A stretch of 64,000 nucleotides of DNA. Source: Roseibium algicola. Its GTDB lineage: Bacteria; Pseudomonadota; Alphaproteobacteria; Rhizobiales; Stappiaceae. The DNA is taken from assembly GCF_001999245.1 (NCBI RefSeq), contig NZ_CP019630.1:4307001-4371000 (forward strand), given 5' to 3'. The notes beneath the pieces were generated by a model. The model saw only the letters and a list, made by a program, of their open reading frames with translations. It did not search any database and had not been told where the DNA came from. Below, in pieces: positions 37,525 to 47,960 of the stretch. Positions within the stretch are counted from its first letter, which is position 1. Each line of letters begins with the position of its first letter. The position numbers were made by a program, and so were the translations under genes.

Positions 37525-38031
37525 ATGCGCGATGTGATGCGCGAAAGAATCAACGCTGCCCTGAAAGCGGCACAGGACGAAGGCGACAAGCGCAGGTGCG
37601 CCACGTTGCGTCTGGTGCAGACCGCTGTGAAGGACCGTGAGGCTGCTGCCCGTGAAAACGGCAAGGACGGCGTCAACGAAACCGAAGTGATTGAGATCCT
37701 TCAAAAAATGATCCGTCAGCGGGAAACTTCCGCGGAAGAGTTCGAAAGCAGCGGACAGCTCGACCTGGCCGAGCAGGAGCGCGAAGAGCAGGAAATCATC
37801 CGTGAATTTCTGCCCGTTCAGCTCAGCGACGAGGAAATGCAGAAGATCTGCGAAGAGACGGTCAAGGATATCGACGCGCATGGTCTGCGTGACATCGGCC
37901 GCTGCATGAACGAACTGAAGAGCCGTTATCCCGGGAAAATGGACTTCGTGCAGGCGTCCTGCCTGGTGAAGGACATGTTGCGCGCTGACGGTGGTGAACA
38001 GGGCAGCACCGGGACTGGTAAACAGGACTGA
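37525..38031 (+). CDS. GatB/YqeY-family protein
   Basis: A 168-residue YqeY protein, related to the GatB tail domain that touches tRNA. Features: MRERINAALKAAQDEGDKRR, LRLVQTAVKDREAAAR and the C-terminal EEQEIIREFLPVQLSDEEMQ. Its location just before dnaG and rpoD is standard in this order. Function may relate to tRNA-linked amidation but is not proven. A nested palindrome lies 3' of the gene (about 38070-38105). Confidence 0.92.
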   Translation: MRDVMRERINAALKAAQDEGDKRRCATLRLVQTAVKDREAAARENGKDGVNETEVIEILQKMIRQRETSAEEFESSGQLDLAEQEREEQEIIREFLPVQLSDEEMQKICEETVKDIDAHGLRDIGRCMNELKSRYPGKMDFVQASCLVKDMLRADGGEQGSTGTGKQD

Positions 38032-38069
38032 GCCGCTGTTGCAGCCGGTGAGGCTGATGCAAAAATCTT

Positions 38070-38104
38070 CCAGAAGCCGGGCATGAGGCCCGGCACCACT
38101 GGAA
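38070..38104 (+). other. Nested inverted repeat after yqeY
   Basis: TTCCAG / CTGGAA outer arms and GCCGGGC / GCCCGGC inner arms around ATGAG form a nested hairpin between the yqeY and dnaG genes. No T-run follows. It may be a transcript-end or REP-like element; the GCCGGGCATGAGGCCCGGC core has a loose relative near 14710-14750. Confidence 0.5.
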
Positions 38105-38205
38105 ACGACCTTCAAGACATTCTATTTTGGCGGACTGACCGGCGGCGCCCGAATGTGCCGATGGCAGGATGCCGTTTTCTGTAATCCGGACCCGTACACT
38201 GTTCC

Positions 38206-40152
38206 ATGCGTTTCGAACCGCGCCTACTCGATGAAATTCGTGCCCGTCTGACCTTGTCGGATGTCGTCGGGCGGCGTGTGACCTGGGACAGGCGCAAGAC
38301 GCAGCCGGGCAAGGGCGACTATTGGGCGTGCTGCCCGTTTCACCAGGAAAAGAGCCCAAGTTTTCACGTCGACGATCGCCGTAACCGCTACAAATGTTTT
38401 GGCTGCGGTGCGTCCGGTGATCATTTTACGTTCCTGTGTGAAACCGAAGGGCTGAGCTTTCCGGAGGCCGTCGAACGTCTTGCCGAACAGTCCGGCGTCG
38501 GTCTGCCTGCGCCCGATCCCCAGGCGGCGCGGCGCGAGAAGAAGCGGGCCGGGCTTGCCGATATCTGCGAAATGGCGGCGCAGTTCTTTCAGGCCGAGTT
38601 CGCGGGCCCTCGTGGCGACACCGCCCGTGCCTATACGCAAAAACGCGGCCTGACGCCCGATACGCTGCGCGAGTTCCGGTTCGGGTTTGCGCCTGAAAGC
38701 CGCGATGCGCTGAAGGGATATCTTGCAGCGCGCGAGATCCCGGAAGCCGCAATGATCGAGGCAGGGCTCATCATCAAGCCGGAAGACGGGCGCCCGTCCT
38801 ACGACCGGTTCCGCGGACGTTTGATGATCCCGATCCAGGACGACCGCGGCCGGGTGGTCGCCTTTGGCGGGCGAACCCTGTCTCCGGACGGACAGCCGAA
38901 ATATCTGAACTCGCCGGAAACACCTCTTTTTCACAAGGGTGTCATGCTATTCAACGCCCATCGCGCACGCGAACCCGCCTTCAAAAGCGGCGAGGCAGTG
39001 GTGGTGGAGGGCTATCTCGATGCGATCGCCCTCTGGCAGGCGGGCATCCACCATGTGGTCGCGTCCTTGGGCACGGCCTTTACCGAAGACCAGGTGGTGC
39101 GGCTCTGGAAATTCGCTCCCGAACCGGTGATCTGCTTTGACGGCGACGCGGCAGGTGTTTCGGCAGCACATCGCGCCATCGACCGGATCTTTCCGGTGCT
39201 CAAGAGCGGCTATTCGTTCCAGTTCTGCTTCCTGCCTGACGGCATGGATCCCGATGACCTCATCAAGCAGCGCGGGGTGGCAGGCTTTCATGACGAAGTC
39301 GAGCGGGCACAGTCCCTGTTCGATGTGGTCTGGGAGCGGGAGATTTCCGTTTCACGGCTCGATACGCCTGAACGCAAGGCGGCACTGGAGAAACGGTTCG
39401 ATGATCTGATCGCCACCATTCGCGACGAGCGGGTGCGTCGACGGTATCAGCTCGATCTCAAGTTCAAGCTGTCGAACCTGTTCTTCGAGCAGGCACGCCA
39501 GTCCCGGCAGGGGGGCAAGGGCGGCAAGGGCGGTGGCTCCGCCGACGCGGCGTCTCCGCTCGGCACGGCACGCGAACGGGTTGCTGCCAGCCACGATTTC
39601 GGCACCGAACGGCTGGTGCTCGGTTTGAGCATGCGATTCCCGCATCTGCTCGACAGGAACTTCGAGCGGTTTTCCAGGTTGCCTTTTGCTAATGACCTCC
39701 ACAGGCAATTGCGGGACATTCTGTGCCGGATCGTCGATGATCTGGAAGCGACACCCATTTCCGACCTGACCAGCGCATTCGAGGAGCCGCTTCGGGACAT
39801 CATGGGTGAAATGATGCTCGAAACCATCGGCATGCAGCAGCAACGTGGTGCGGAGTTTTCCGCGCTGATCCATCGCTTCCCGCTTCTGAAATCCAATCCG
39901 CCGGAGGATTTCATCGAAGCGGCCTATCTGCACTTTCTCGATGTCCTGGAGCTCAATGCGCTGGAAGACGAACTCTCCTCCGAGCTTGCTACCGCGGACG
40001 AGCAACTCGATGAGCATTCCTGGATGCGCATCCAGGCCCTGACGCAGGACCTCAGCCGGAGGCGAGAGGAATGTGCGCGCGATGAAGCCGACCTTGCCGA
40101 GCGCGCCAAAAAGATCCGTACGGCACCTCCTGTGGCCGTGGCAGCTCATTGA
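38206..40152 (+). CDS. dnaG: DNA primase
   Basis: A 648-residue DnaG primase that makes RNA primers at replication forks. The CHC2-type zinc finger is complete (Cys43, His46, Cys64, Cys67), the catalytic TOPRIM region contains VVVEGYLDAIALWQAG and CFDGDAAGVSAA, and a C-terminal DnaB-binding region follows. The Gly-rich patch QGGKGGKGGGSADAAS near residue 435 is a flexible linker. It stands between yqeY and rpoD, as usual. The ATG at 38206 gives normal length. Confidence 0.96.
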   Translation: MRFEPRLLDEIRARLTLSDVVGRRVTWDRRKTQPGKGDYWACCPFHQEKSPSFHVDDRRNRYKCFGCGASGDHFTFLCETEGLSFPEAVERLAEQSGVGLPAPDPQAARREKKRAGLADICEMAAQFFQAEFAGPRGDTARAYTQKRGLTPDTLREFRFGFAPESRDALKGYLAAREIPEAAMIEAGLIIKPEDGRPSYDRFRGRLMIPIQDDRGRVVAFGGRTLSPDGQPKYLNSPETPLFHKGVMLFNAHRAREPAFKSGEAVVVEGYLDAIALWQAGIHHVVASLGTAFTEDQVVRLWKFAPEPVICFDGDAAGVSAAHRAIDRIFPVLKSGYSFQFCFLPDGMDPDDLIKQRGVAGFHDEVERAQSLFDVVWEREISVSRLDTPERKAALEKRFDDLIATIRDERVRRRYQLDLKFKLSNLFFEQARQSRQGGKGGKGGGSADAASPLGTARERVAASHDFGTERLVLGLSMRFPHLLDRNFERFSRLPFANDLHRQLRDILCRIVDDLEATPISDLTSAFEEPLRDIMGEMMLETIGMQQQRGAEFSALIHRFPLLKSNPPEDFIEAAYLHFLDVLELNALEDELSSELATADEQLDEHSWMRIQALTQDLSRRREECARDEADLAERAKKIRTAPPVAVAAH

Positions 40153-40682
40153 CGGAATGGCTTGCCGGTGGCTTAAACGAAGAGCAGCGGACCTTCAGTT
40201 GCGGAAAAGGGAACTTTTGGAGCAGCGACCCGTTTTCTGGCGACGAACCGGCATTGGGCCTGAAAATGCCCTCTTTGGTGTGCGCAGGAGCACAAAAATG
40301 GCATTTTCCAATTGACCGGTGACGAATCACACTTGCGAATCGCGTGAGCCGAGCTAAATAGAACCTTTGCAGCCCTCAAGCGCCGGAGCTTTCAAGCCTG
40401 CTCGCGGCAAAAGTCTTAATATAGCTGCAACCCGAACGAACACCTTTTACGCATCCGTTTCCGGATGCCGACAGAAAAGGCCGTGTGCTGCGTCGATGCT
40501 GAAATATGCCAATGTCGAAAAGTGTACGGTTAATTGGGACTTAAGGGACACGGCTTACAAACCTAACCGCAGTGATTCTTTCAGACGCCGCCGCACCACA
40601 TGCTGGCGCGCTGGGGGTGAATTGGGTTGAAGCCAAACAAAGGGCGCGGCGTGGCCGGACCGGCCGCGAACTGGAGCACGAT
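40153..40682. other. Leader region before rpoD
   Basis: About 530 bp between dnaG and rpoD without a gene. It contains a region that could hold the rpoD promoter or promoters; no single strong -35/-10 pair could be picked. No reading frame with a ribosome site was found. Confidence 0.45.
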
Positions 40683-42671
<1,989 letters not shown>

Positions 42672-42700
42672 GCTGCCGGGAAGAGCTTGAAACATCGAAG

Positions 42701-42727
42701 AACCCGGCGGAGACGCCGGGTTTTTTT
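42701..42727 (+). terminator. Terminator after rpoD
   Basis: AACCCGGCG pairs with CGCCGGGTT around GAGA, followed by TTTTTTT (42721-42727). It lies 30 bp past the rpoD stop and just before the DUF930 gene. Confidence 0.92.
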
Positions 42728-42777
42728 GAAACTTCGAACCGGAAATCAACCGGCAACTTTGCTTTAAGGGCGCTCTA

Positions 42778-44064
42778 TTGGCCATCACCGCCGACATGGA
42801 CCGGAACATGGTCGGGATCGAGCCTGCGGACCGGCGGCTTTTCCTGTGGGGGCTTGTGGTCTCCGCCGTGCTGCACGCGCTTGTGGCCTTGATGCTGCTG
42901 GAAGGCGTGTCCGGCTATACGACCCAGCCCTTGCAGGACGTGGTTGAAGTCGAGCTACTGCCCCCGCCGCCGCAGGAGGAAGAGACGCCACCTGTGGAAC
43001 TTGAGCAACCTGAACCGGAGCAACCGGAGCAGGAAGAGGTGGAAACTCCCGAACAACCCGAACCGCCGGAACAGGAGCAGGCCGAGGAAGCCCCGCCGCC
43101 ACCTCCACCACCGCCAGCGTCCGCTCGCGAAGACCTTGCCGAGACGCCCGAACAACCGCCAGAGCCGTCCGTTCTGCAGGAAGTGACCGAGTTCGGCGAA
43201 GAAGACACGGGGCTGCAAGGGGAAGAGGAAACGCCACCGGCATCTGAGGAAAGCGCATCCTCGGAGAGTGAGCAGCAGGCGGAAACCGACGCGCAGACGG
43301 ATGAGGCCCAGGCGGGCGAAACGGACGCCGGCGAAGGCGAAGGTGAGGGCGAAGGTCAGGAGACCGAGGCTGCCGAAACCGAAGCGCCGCAGGAGGATGC
43401 TTCGGAAGAAGCACAGGATACCGCCGCTGAAGACGCCGCTGATGATAGCGAAGCTCCTGAGGAGGCCTCAGACGTTGCCGAAACACCCGAACAGCCGAAG
43501 GCCCTGCCAGAGGAGACCGTTGGAACCGGCGCGGAAACGGACACGGCTGAAACCGGAGAGCAGCCCGCCGAAGACTTCGGAATTGTCGGACCGATCGCAA
43601 CGAACAAGACACCCGCTCCCAAACCACCGAAACCGGTGGCTTCGCCTCAACGCGACCAGGCAGGAGGAGGACGGGCATCAGGCGGCTCGGAAGGACCTCC
43701 AGCCGGAATGATTGCGGCTCGGGAACTTTATTCCCGCGATATTCTGGATGATCCGCAGGCGCGCACGGCCATGCGCGGCATGACCGAGGGCCAGCGGCTG
43801 AACCTCTTGTGCATGACCGAGTTGAGAGAGCAGATTGCTTCCGTCAGTTCCTTGCCGCCCGAACTGCTGCCGTCTTTCCGGCCTCGGGGCGGCAACGTTC
43901 TGCAGCCGCGTATCGCCGCTTTCCGCAGTCTTGGCCGCTGGTTCGACGTGGCTTTCCGGTGTGAGACGGACAGCGGCGTGACGCGTGTGGAGCGGTTCTC
44001 CTTCAAGATCGGCAAGGAGATCCCGCAAAGCCAGTGGCTGGAACGGGGACTGACGGGGTTCTGA
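42778..44064 (+). CDS. DUF930 protein with TonB-like layout
   Basis: A 428-residue protein: one N-terminal membrane helix (residues about 22-45), a long Pro/Glu-rich spacer (about 58-290, many PEQPE and EEA runs), and a C-terminal DUF930 domain from about 310 (LNLLCMTELREQIASVSSLP, then GRWFDVAFRCETDSGVTRVE). The plan resembles TonB: anchor, extended periplasmic rod, globular tip. The start is a TTG at 42778 with AAGGGC upstream; ATGs at 42796 and 42808 are alternatives. It follows the rpoD terminator. Function unknown; the spacer length suggests reaching across the periplasm. Confidence 0.78.
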   Translation: MAITADMDRNMVGIEPADRRLFLWGLVVSAVLHALVALMLLEGVSGYTTQPLQDVVEVELLPPPPQEEETPPVELEQPEPEQPEQEEVETPEQPEPPEQEQAEEAPPPPPPPPASAREDLAETPEQPPEPSVLQEVTEFGEEDTGLQGEEETPPASEESASSESEQQAETDAQTDEAQAGETDAGEGEGEGEGQETEAAETEAPQEDASEEAQDTAAEDAADDSEAPEEASDVAETPEQPKALPEETVGTGAETDTAETGEQPAEDFGIVGPIATNKTPAPKPPKPVASPQRDQAGGGRASGGSEGPPAGMIAARELYSRDILDDPQARTAMRGMTEGQRLNLLCMTELREQIASVSSLPPELLPSFRPRGGNVLQPRIAAFRSLGRWFDVAFRCETDSGVTRVERFSFKIGKEIPQSQWLERGLTGF

Positions 44065-44084
44065 CCTCGCCAGTTTGACTGACC

Positions 44085-45068
44085 TCAGGACTGACTCTTG
44101 AATTGCAGCGACGCGTTGGCGATTTCGTGCGCACGCATGTTCACCGCCCAATTGTAGAACGAGGTCTTGCGAGAGGGGCCGAGTATGGAGCTGATGATCA
44201 CGTGCGACGGGGTCTTCATCGCCAGCGCGGTGAATTCCAGCGGATCATTGCTTTCACTCGTGCGGGCACCGACGGTCACTTCGGTGGCTTCGATAAACGG
44301 CGGGTCGAGCGTCACCGCTTTCGACGTCGCACCAGCGTCGAAAATGATCTCGGAACCTTCGAACTCCCGTCTGGTCTTGCCCAGTTCCTGAACAAGGTCT
44401 ACCGGCTGCTGTGCGCTGATCGCCTTCAGTCTGGCAAACCCGAGGATCTCGCCGTTGGAGCCCGTGCGGGCAAAATCGATGGCCATGCGATCGGCCAGAC
44501 CGGATTGCGGCTGGTTGACATGCCAGGACGCCGGGAAGAAGAAGCCGATGTCCTGGAACAGGGAAAAGTTGCTCCAGTCCTCTATCACGTTCGGCTGCCT
44601 GACCTGTTCGGTGCGGAAGGACCTGACGGCCATGTTGACGATGTCCGAAAGGGCAGCAAACTCGCTGGAAGGAACAAAGGCCTGGATCAGGATCAGCGTA
44701 TTGCCATTCACCGTGACGGTGACGAGGCCGCGCAGTTCGTGGCCTTCGGCCCTGACGAAGCAGCTTGCGCGTGCGCGGCGAGCATCGATCGGCTGCAGGG
44801 TGTCGACATGCCAGGACGACAGGGAGCAGTAGTATTCGAGCCAGTGTGCGGCCGAGATCTCGTTGTTGAGGAGAATGCCGATCACCTGAACGGAGATATT
44901 CGTGGCCTGGGGAGGCTCGAAAACCGCAATGATGGTGGGGCTGTCCACCGTGAGGGGCTGCTCGTTGGCCTGCTTCACTTCCCAGCTTCCGGGAAGCAGA
45001 AGCTGGAACGCAAACGGGGCCAGGCTGATTGCGGTCAGTTCGGCGGCGACATAGTCCTCAGTGGTCAT
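44085..45068 (-). CDS. Tandem DcrB/PsbP-like (DUF1795-type) protein paired with the PAAR gene
   Basis: A 327-residue cytoplasmic-looking protein with two related halves: residues about 15-150 start FQLLLPGSWEVKQ, residues about 165-327 start IGFFFPASWHVNQ. Such tandem DcrB/Mog1-PsbP-like folds form the Eag chaperones that accompany type VI secretion effectors with PAAR domains. That it lies 56 bp downstream of a PAAR gene on the same strand supports this. The ATG at 45068 was chosen after AAGGGTG; a GTG at 45080 is less likely. No T6SS core gene is visible here. The chaperone role is inferred. Confidence 0.65.
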   Translation of the reverse strand: MTTEDYVAAELTAISLAPFAFQLLLPGSWEVKQANEQPLTVDSPTIIAVFEPPQATNISVQVIGILLNNEISAAHWLEYYCSLSSWHVDTLQPIDARRARASCFVRAEGHELRGLVTVTVNGNTLILIQAFVPSSEFAALSDIVNMAVRSFRTEQVRQPNVIEDWSNFSLFQDIGFFFPASWHVNQPQSGLADRMAIDFARTGSNGEILGFARLKAISAQQPVDLVQELGKTRREFEGSEIIFDAGATSKAVTLDPPFIEATEVTVGARTSESNDPLEFTALAMKTPSHVIISSILGPSRKTSFYNWAVNMRAHEIANASLQFKSQS

Positions 45069-45124
45069 TCCGATTATCACCCTTGGGTGTTCTTGCAGGC
45101 GGTCTCGAGTGCAAAACCACCTGT

Positions 45125-46225
45125 CTAATAAACTCCGACAAAGACCTTGAAGCCCGCCATCGGACCGGCCCCTGCCTTGGCTTCCGCAGTCACGCCATAG
45201 GCGCCACCGATTTTTCCTGCCTGCGCGCTGGCCCCGGCTGCAGCCCCGACACCGGCTTCTCCGCGACCTCCGATTCGAAGGCCGTGGTCATAGGCACTGT
45301 CGAGCGTTCGTTTCGCCGGATCTCCGCTCACCCAGCTCAAAAACGGGCCAAGGGTGTTGTCGTACAGCGTTTTGGGACTGATGTTAATGGTGCCTTCGGC
45401 GCTGGCCTGTACCAGAACGAGTTCACCTCCGATTTTGCCTTCCACTCCCGCAAAATCTTCGGATTTTCGGAAGCCGACACCCCCTTCGGCTGAAGCGGAC
45501 AAGGCTTCGCCTTCCACCTTGCCACCGACAAGCCCGTTAAGCGTCTTGCCTTCGGCCTTTCCGGTGATGGCGGCGACCTTCGCATTTGCATAAGCTCCAG
45601 CGGCAAAATCCCCGTTGATATCGCCGGATATGCCGAGCTTTGCCTCCGCGCTCGCCTCGGTCTTGAAATGACCGCCTTCCGATTCCCAGAAGGTCTTTTC
45701 CTTGCTGAACAGCTCATACTCGTATTCGGCGCTGGCTTCAGCGTTCTCCTTCAGCTGGTCCTTGAGCGACCGCTTCTCGGTTTCCGGCTTCTTGATGCCT
45801 TTCGAGTTGTATCGTTCCTTGTAGGGCTTCTCGATACCCGTCTCCGCGCTGGCGGAGAACTTGTGCGGACTTTTTGCCGGAGGCGCTGCGCCGCCTGCTC
45901 CTCCGCCACCGCCTCCACCACCACCGCCTTGCGTTCCGATCAGAACCGTTGGCAGGCCGGTTATGATTGTTCCGGCCTTTGCGGTCAGATCGGTCATTCG
46001 CGCAGCAGGGCTGCCTTCGACCAGAACCGTCCACGCACCCGTAATGATGGGGTCACCACCAGCTGGAGGCGGCGGGCCGACGCAAACGCACATGTCGCCA
46101 ACACGTGCCTGCGGCAGCTTGCCGGTAAGCACGGTATAGGCGCCTTTCCATACGATTGGCGCGGGAACCCCCATGCACATGGGGCAGGTATGCAGGTCGG
46201 TGAGACGAGCGGCAGGAAAACCCAT
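45125..46225 (-). CDS. PAAR-domain protein with Gly linker and Ala/Gly/Glu-rich C-terminal region
   Basis: A 366-residue PAAR protein. Residues 1-98 form the PAAR spike tip (PAARLTD at 4, second PAARMTD near 73; Cys14-x-x-Cys17 and Cys46-x-Cys48 may bind metal). A run of ten glycines (100-109) joins a C-terminal region (120-366) made of alternating short blocks rich in Ala, Gly, Glu and Lys (SASAEGGVGF, KVEGEALSASAEG, KAGAGPMAGF); it has no known enzyme motif. Likely a T6SS cargo or effector whose payload is new. The start at 46225 has no clear ribosome site; alternatives lie upstream. It is followed by the DcrB-like gene. No VgrG, Hcp or immunity gene is seen. Confidence 0.72.
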   Translation of the reverse strand: MGFPAARLTDLHTCPMCMGVPAPIVWKGAYTVLTGKLPQARVGDMCVCVGPPPPAGGDPIITGAWTVLVEGSPAARMTDLTAKAGTIITGLPTVLIGTQGGGGGGGGGGAGGAAPPAKSPHKFSASAETGIEKPYKERYNSKGIKKPETEKRSLKDQLKENAEASAEYEYELFSKEKTFWESEGGHFKTEASAEAKLGISGDINGDFAAGAYANAKVAAITGKAEGKTLNGLVGGKVEGEALSASAEGGVGFRKSEDFAGVEGKIGGELVLVQASAEGTINISPKTLYDNTLGPFLSWVSGDPAKRTLDSAYDHGLRIGGRGEAGVGAAAGASAQAGKIGGAYGVTAEAKAGAGPMAGFKVFVGVY

Positions 46226-46475
46226 AAATGAACCGGTCTTAATAAAAACTGCCGGATCATCGGAAAGTTGTTTCACACTGTCAATACTGCTTATCGCGAC
46301 CAGGAGACGGATCGGGCATGAAGAAGACCTTCGTTGCTGCAGAACAGGCAAAGGTCACCCGAGTTGAGGCGGCAGTTTTCTTGGAATGAAAGTTTACGTA
46401 ACGACAATCACCAGAATTTCATAACCGTCAGTCTATCCTTCTCCTGCTTTCCCGATTGGCAAACGGAGGGATTTC

Positions 46476-47951
46476 ATGAGCGACGTCCGGCAGACCTTCT
46501 CCACCGCATCAGTTGCAAGCCTCGATAGTCCGCAGGCCTATATCGAGGAGACACCGATCTGGCGCGATGGTACGGATGTCGACAGTTCCATCCTGACCGG
46601 CATGCAGTGGCGTATCTGGTGGCTGGCCTGCGCCGGCAAGTTCTTTGAAGGCATGGTTGTCTTCATGACCGGCATCGCCCTCCCGCTGATCGGGCGGGAA
46701 TTCAAATTGACAGCGGTGGAGCACGGACTTGTCAGTTCGGCGATCCTGTTCGGCATTCTGATCGGGGCGACAGCACTGGGCGGGCTTGCGGACCGGTTCG
46801 GACGACGGGCGATGTTCATCGTCGAGATGGCGCTCTTCATCGCCTTTCTGCTGGTGCTTTCGATAGCGCCGAACCTTGCGATTACCCTTATAGCGCTCTT
46901 CGGTGTCGGCCTGGCGCTCGGCTGTGACTATCCGACGGCACATATGGTGATCTCGGAGAACATTCCGGCGCGGGCACGTGGAAGGATGGTTCTGGGAGCC
47001 TTCAGTTTTCAGGCGGTCGGCGCATTGTCGGGTACAGGGCTTGCCTTTCTGACGCTCACCTGGTTTCCGGACCCCGAAGCCTGGCGCTGGATGTATCTGA
47101 CGGCCGTTCCGCCTGCTCTTCTGATCCTGGCCGGCCGCTTCTTTGTTCCGGAAAGCTCCAACTGGTTGATCGTGAGGGGACGGGTAGCAGAAGCGGAAAC
47201 CGCACTGCTGAGATTGCTGAACCGGCGCCCGAGATATCCAAGCGAGATTTCGCTGAAGGCCGAAACAGCCGCTTCGCCGCATGCGCACAAAGTCAAGTGG
47301 AGCCGGTTCCTGACAGACCGGAAACTGCGCAAGGCGACGATCTTTGCGTCGGTTCCCTGGTTCCTGCAGGATCTCGGGACATATGGCATCGGCATTTTCA
47401 CGCCGGTCATCCTGGCCAGTTCAATTGGCAACAAGCGCGAGCACGCACAGTCGCTCTCTGATCTGGTCTACAATGATCTGCTTGCGGCGAAAGGCGCCGC
47501 CCTGATCGACGTCCTGCTGATTGTCGGCATTGTCTTTGCCGTGATGTTCACTGACCGGATCGGCCGTGTCCGCCTTCAGGTGATCGGTTTCATCGGCTGC
47601 GCCGTTGGTCTGGCGATTGCGGCTTCAGGCAACCATGCAGGGTCTGGATGGGACGTCCCCCTGATCTTTGCAGGCTTCATGCTGTTCAACTTCATGACCA
47701 ACATGGGACCGAATGCGCAGACCTACCTGATTGCCGGCGAGGTGTTTCCTGTCGCCTATCGCGGCACGGGGGCGGGCCTTGCGGCGTCCTTCGCCAAGAT
47801 CGGCGCCGTTCTGACTGCCTTCCTGTTTCCGATTCTGCTCAAGGACCTGGGAACGGACGTGCTGCTGGCTGGCCTCGTGGTTACCTCGCTGCTGGGGGCG
47901 GTGGTGACGTGGGTCTACCGGATCGAGACGCGCGGTGCCGGCCTTGGGTGA
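46476..47951 (+). CDS. MFS transporter, sugar-porter-like
   Basis: A 491-residue inner-membrane transporter with 12 predicted helices. The signature GGLADRFGRRAMFIVEMALF follows helix 2 and a second LxRxRxxGxGLAA region occurs near AYRGTGAGLAASFAKIG. An N-terminal cytoplasmic stretch of about 45 residues precedes helix 1. The protein resembles members of the SP/AAHS groups that carry sugars or aromatic acids, but the substrate is not assignable. It starts near GGAGGG-type spacing (ATG 46476). It converges with another MFS gene, with only nine bases between stops. Confidence 0.88.
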   Translation: MSDVRQTFSTASVASLDSPQAYIEETPIWRDGTDVDSSILTGMQWRIWWLACAGKFFEGMVVFMTGIALPLIGREFKLTAVEHGLVSSAILFGILIGATALGGLADRFGRRAMFIVEMALFIAFLLVLSIAPNLAITLIALFGVGLALGCDYPTAHMVISENIPARARGRMVLGAFSFQAVGALSGTGLAFLTLTWFPDPEAWRWMYLTAVPPALLILAGRFFVPESSNWLIVRGRVAEAETALLRLLNRRPRYPSEISLKAETAASPHAHKVKWSRFLTDRKLRKATIFASVPWFLQDLGTYGIGIFTPVILASSIGNKREHAQSLSDLVYNDLLAAKGAALIDVLLIVGIVFAVMFTDRIGRVRLQVIGFIGCAVGLAIAASGNHAGSGWDVPLIFAGFMLFNFMTNMGPNAQTYLIAGEVFPVAYRGTGAGLAASFAKIGAVLTAFLFPILLKDLGTDVLLAGLVVTSLLGAVVTWVYRIETRGAGLG

Positions 47952-47960
47952 GGAGGGCGG

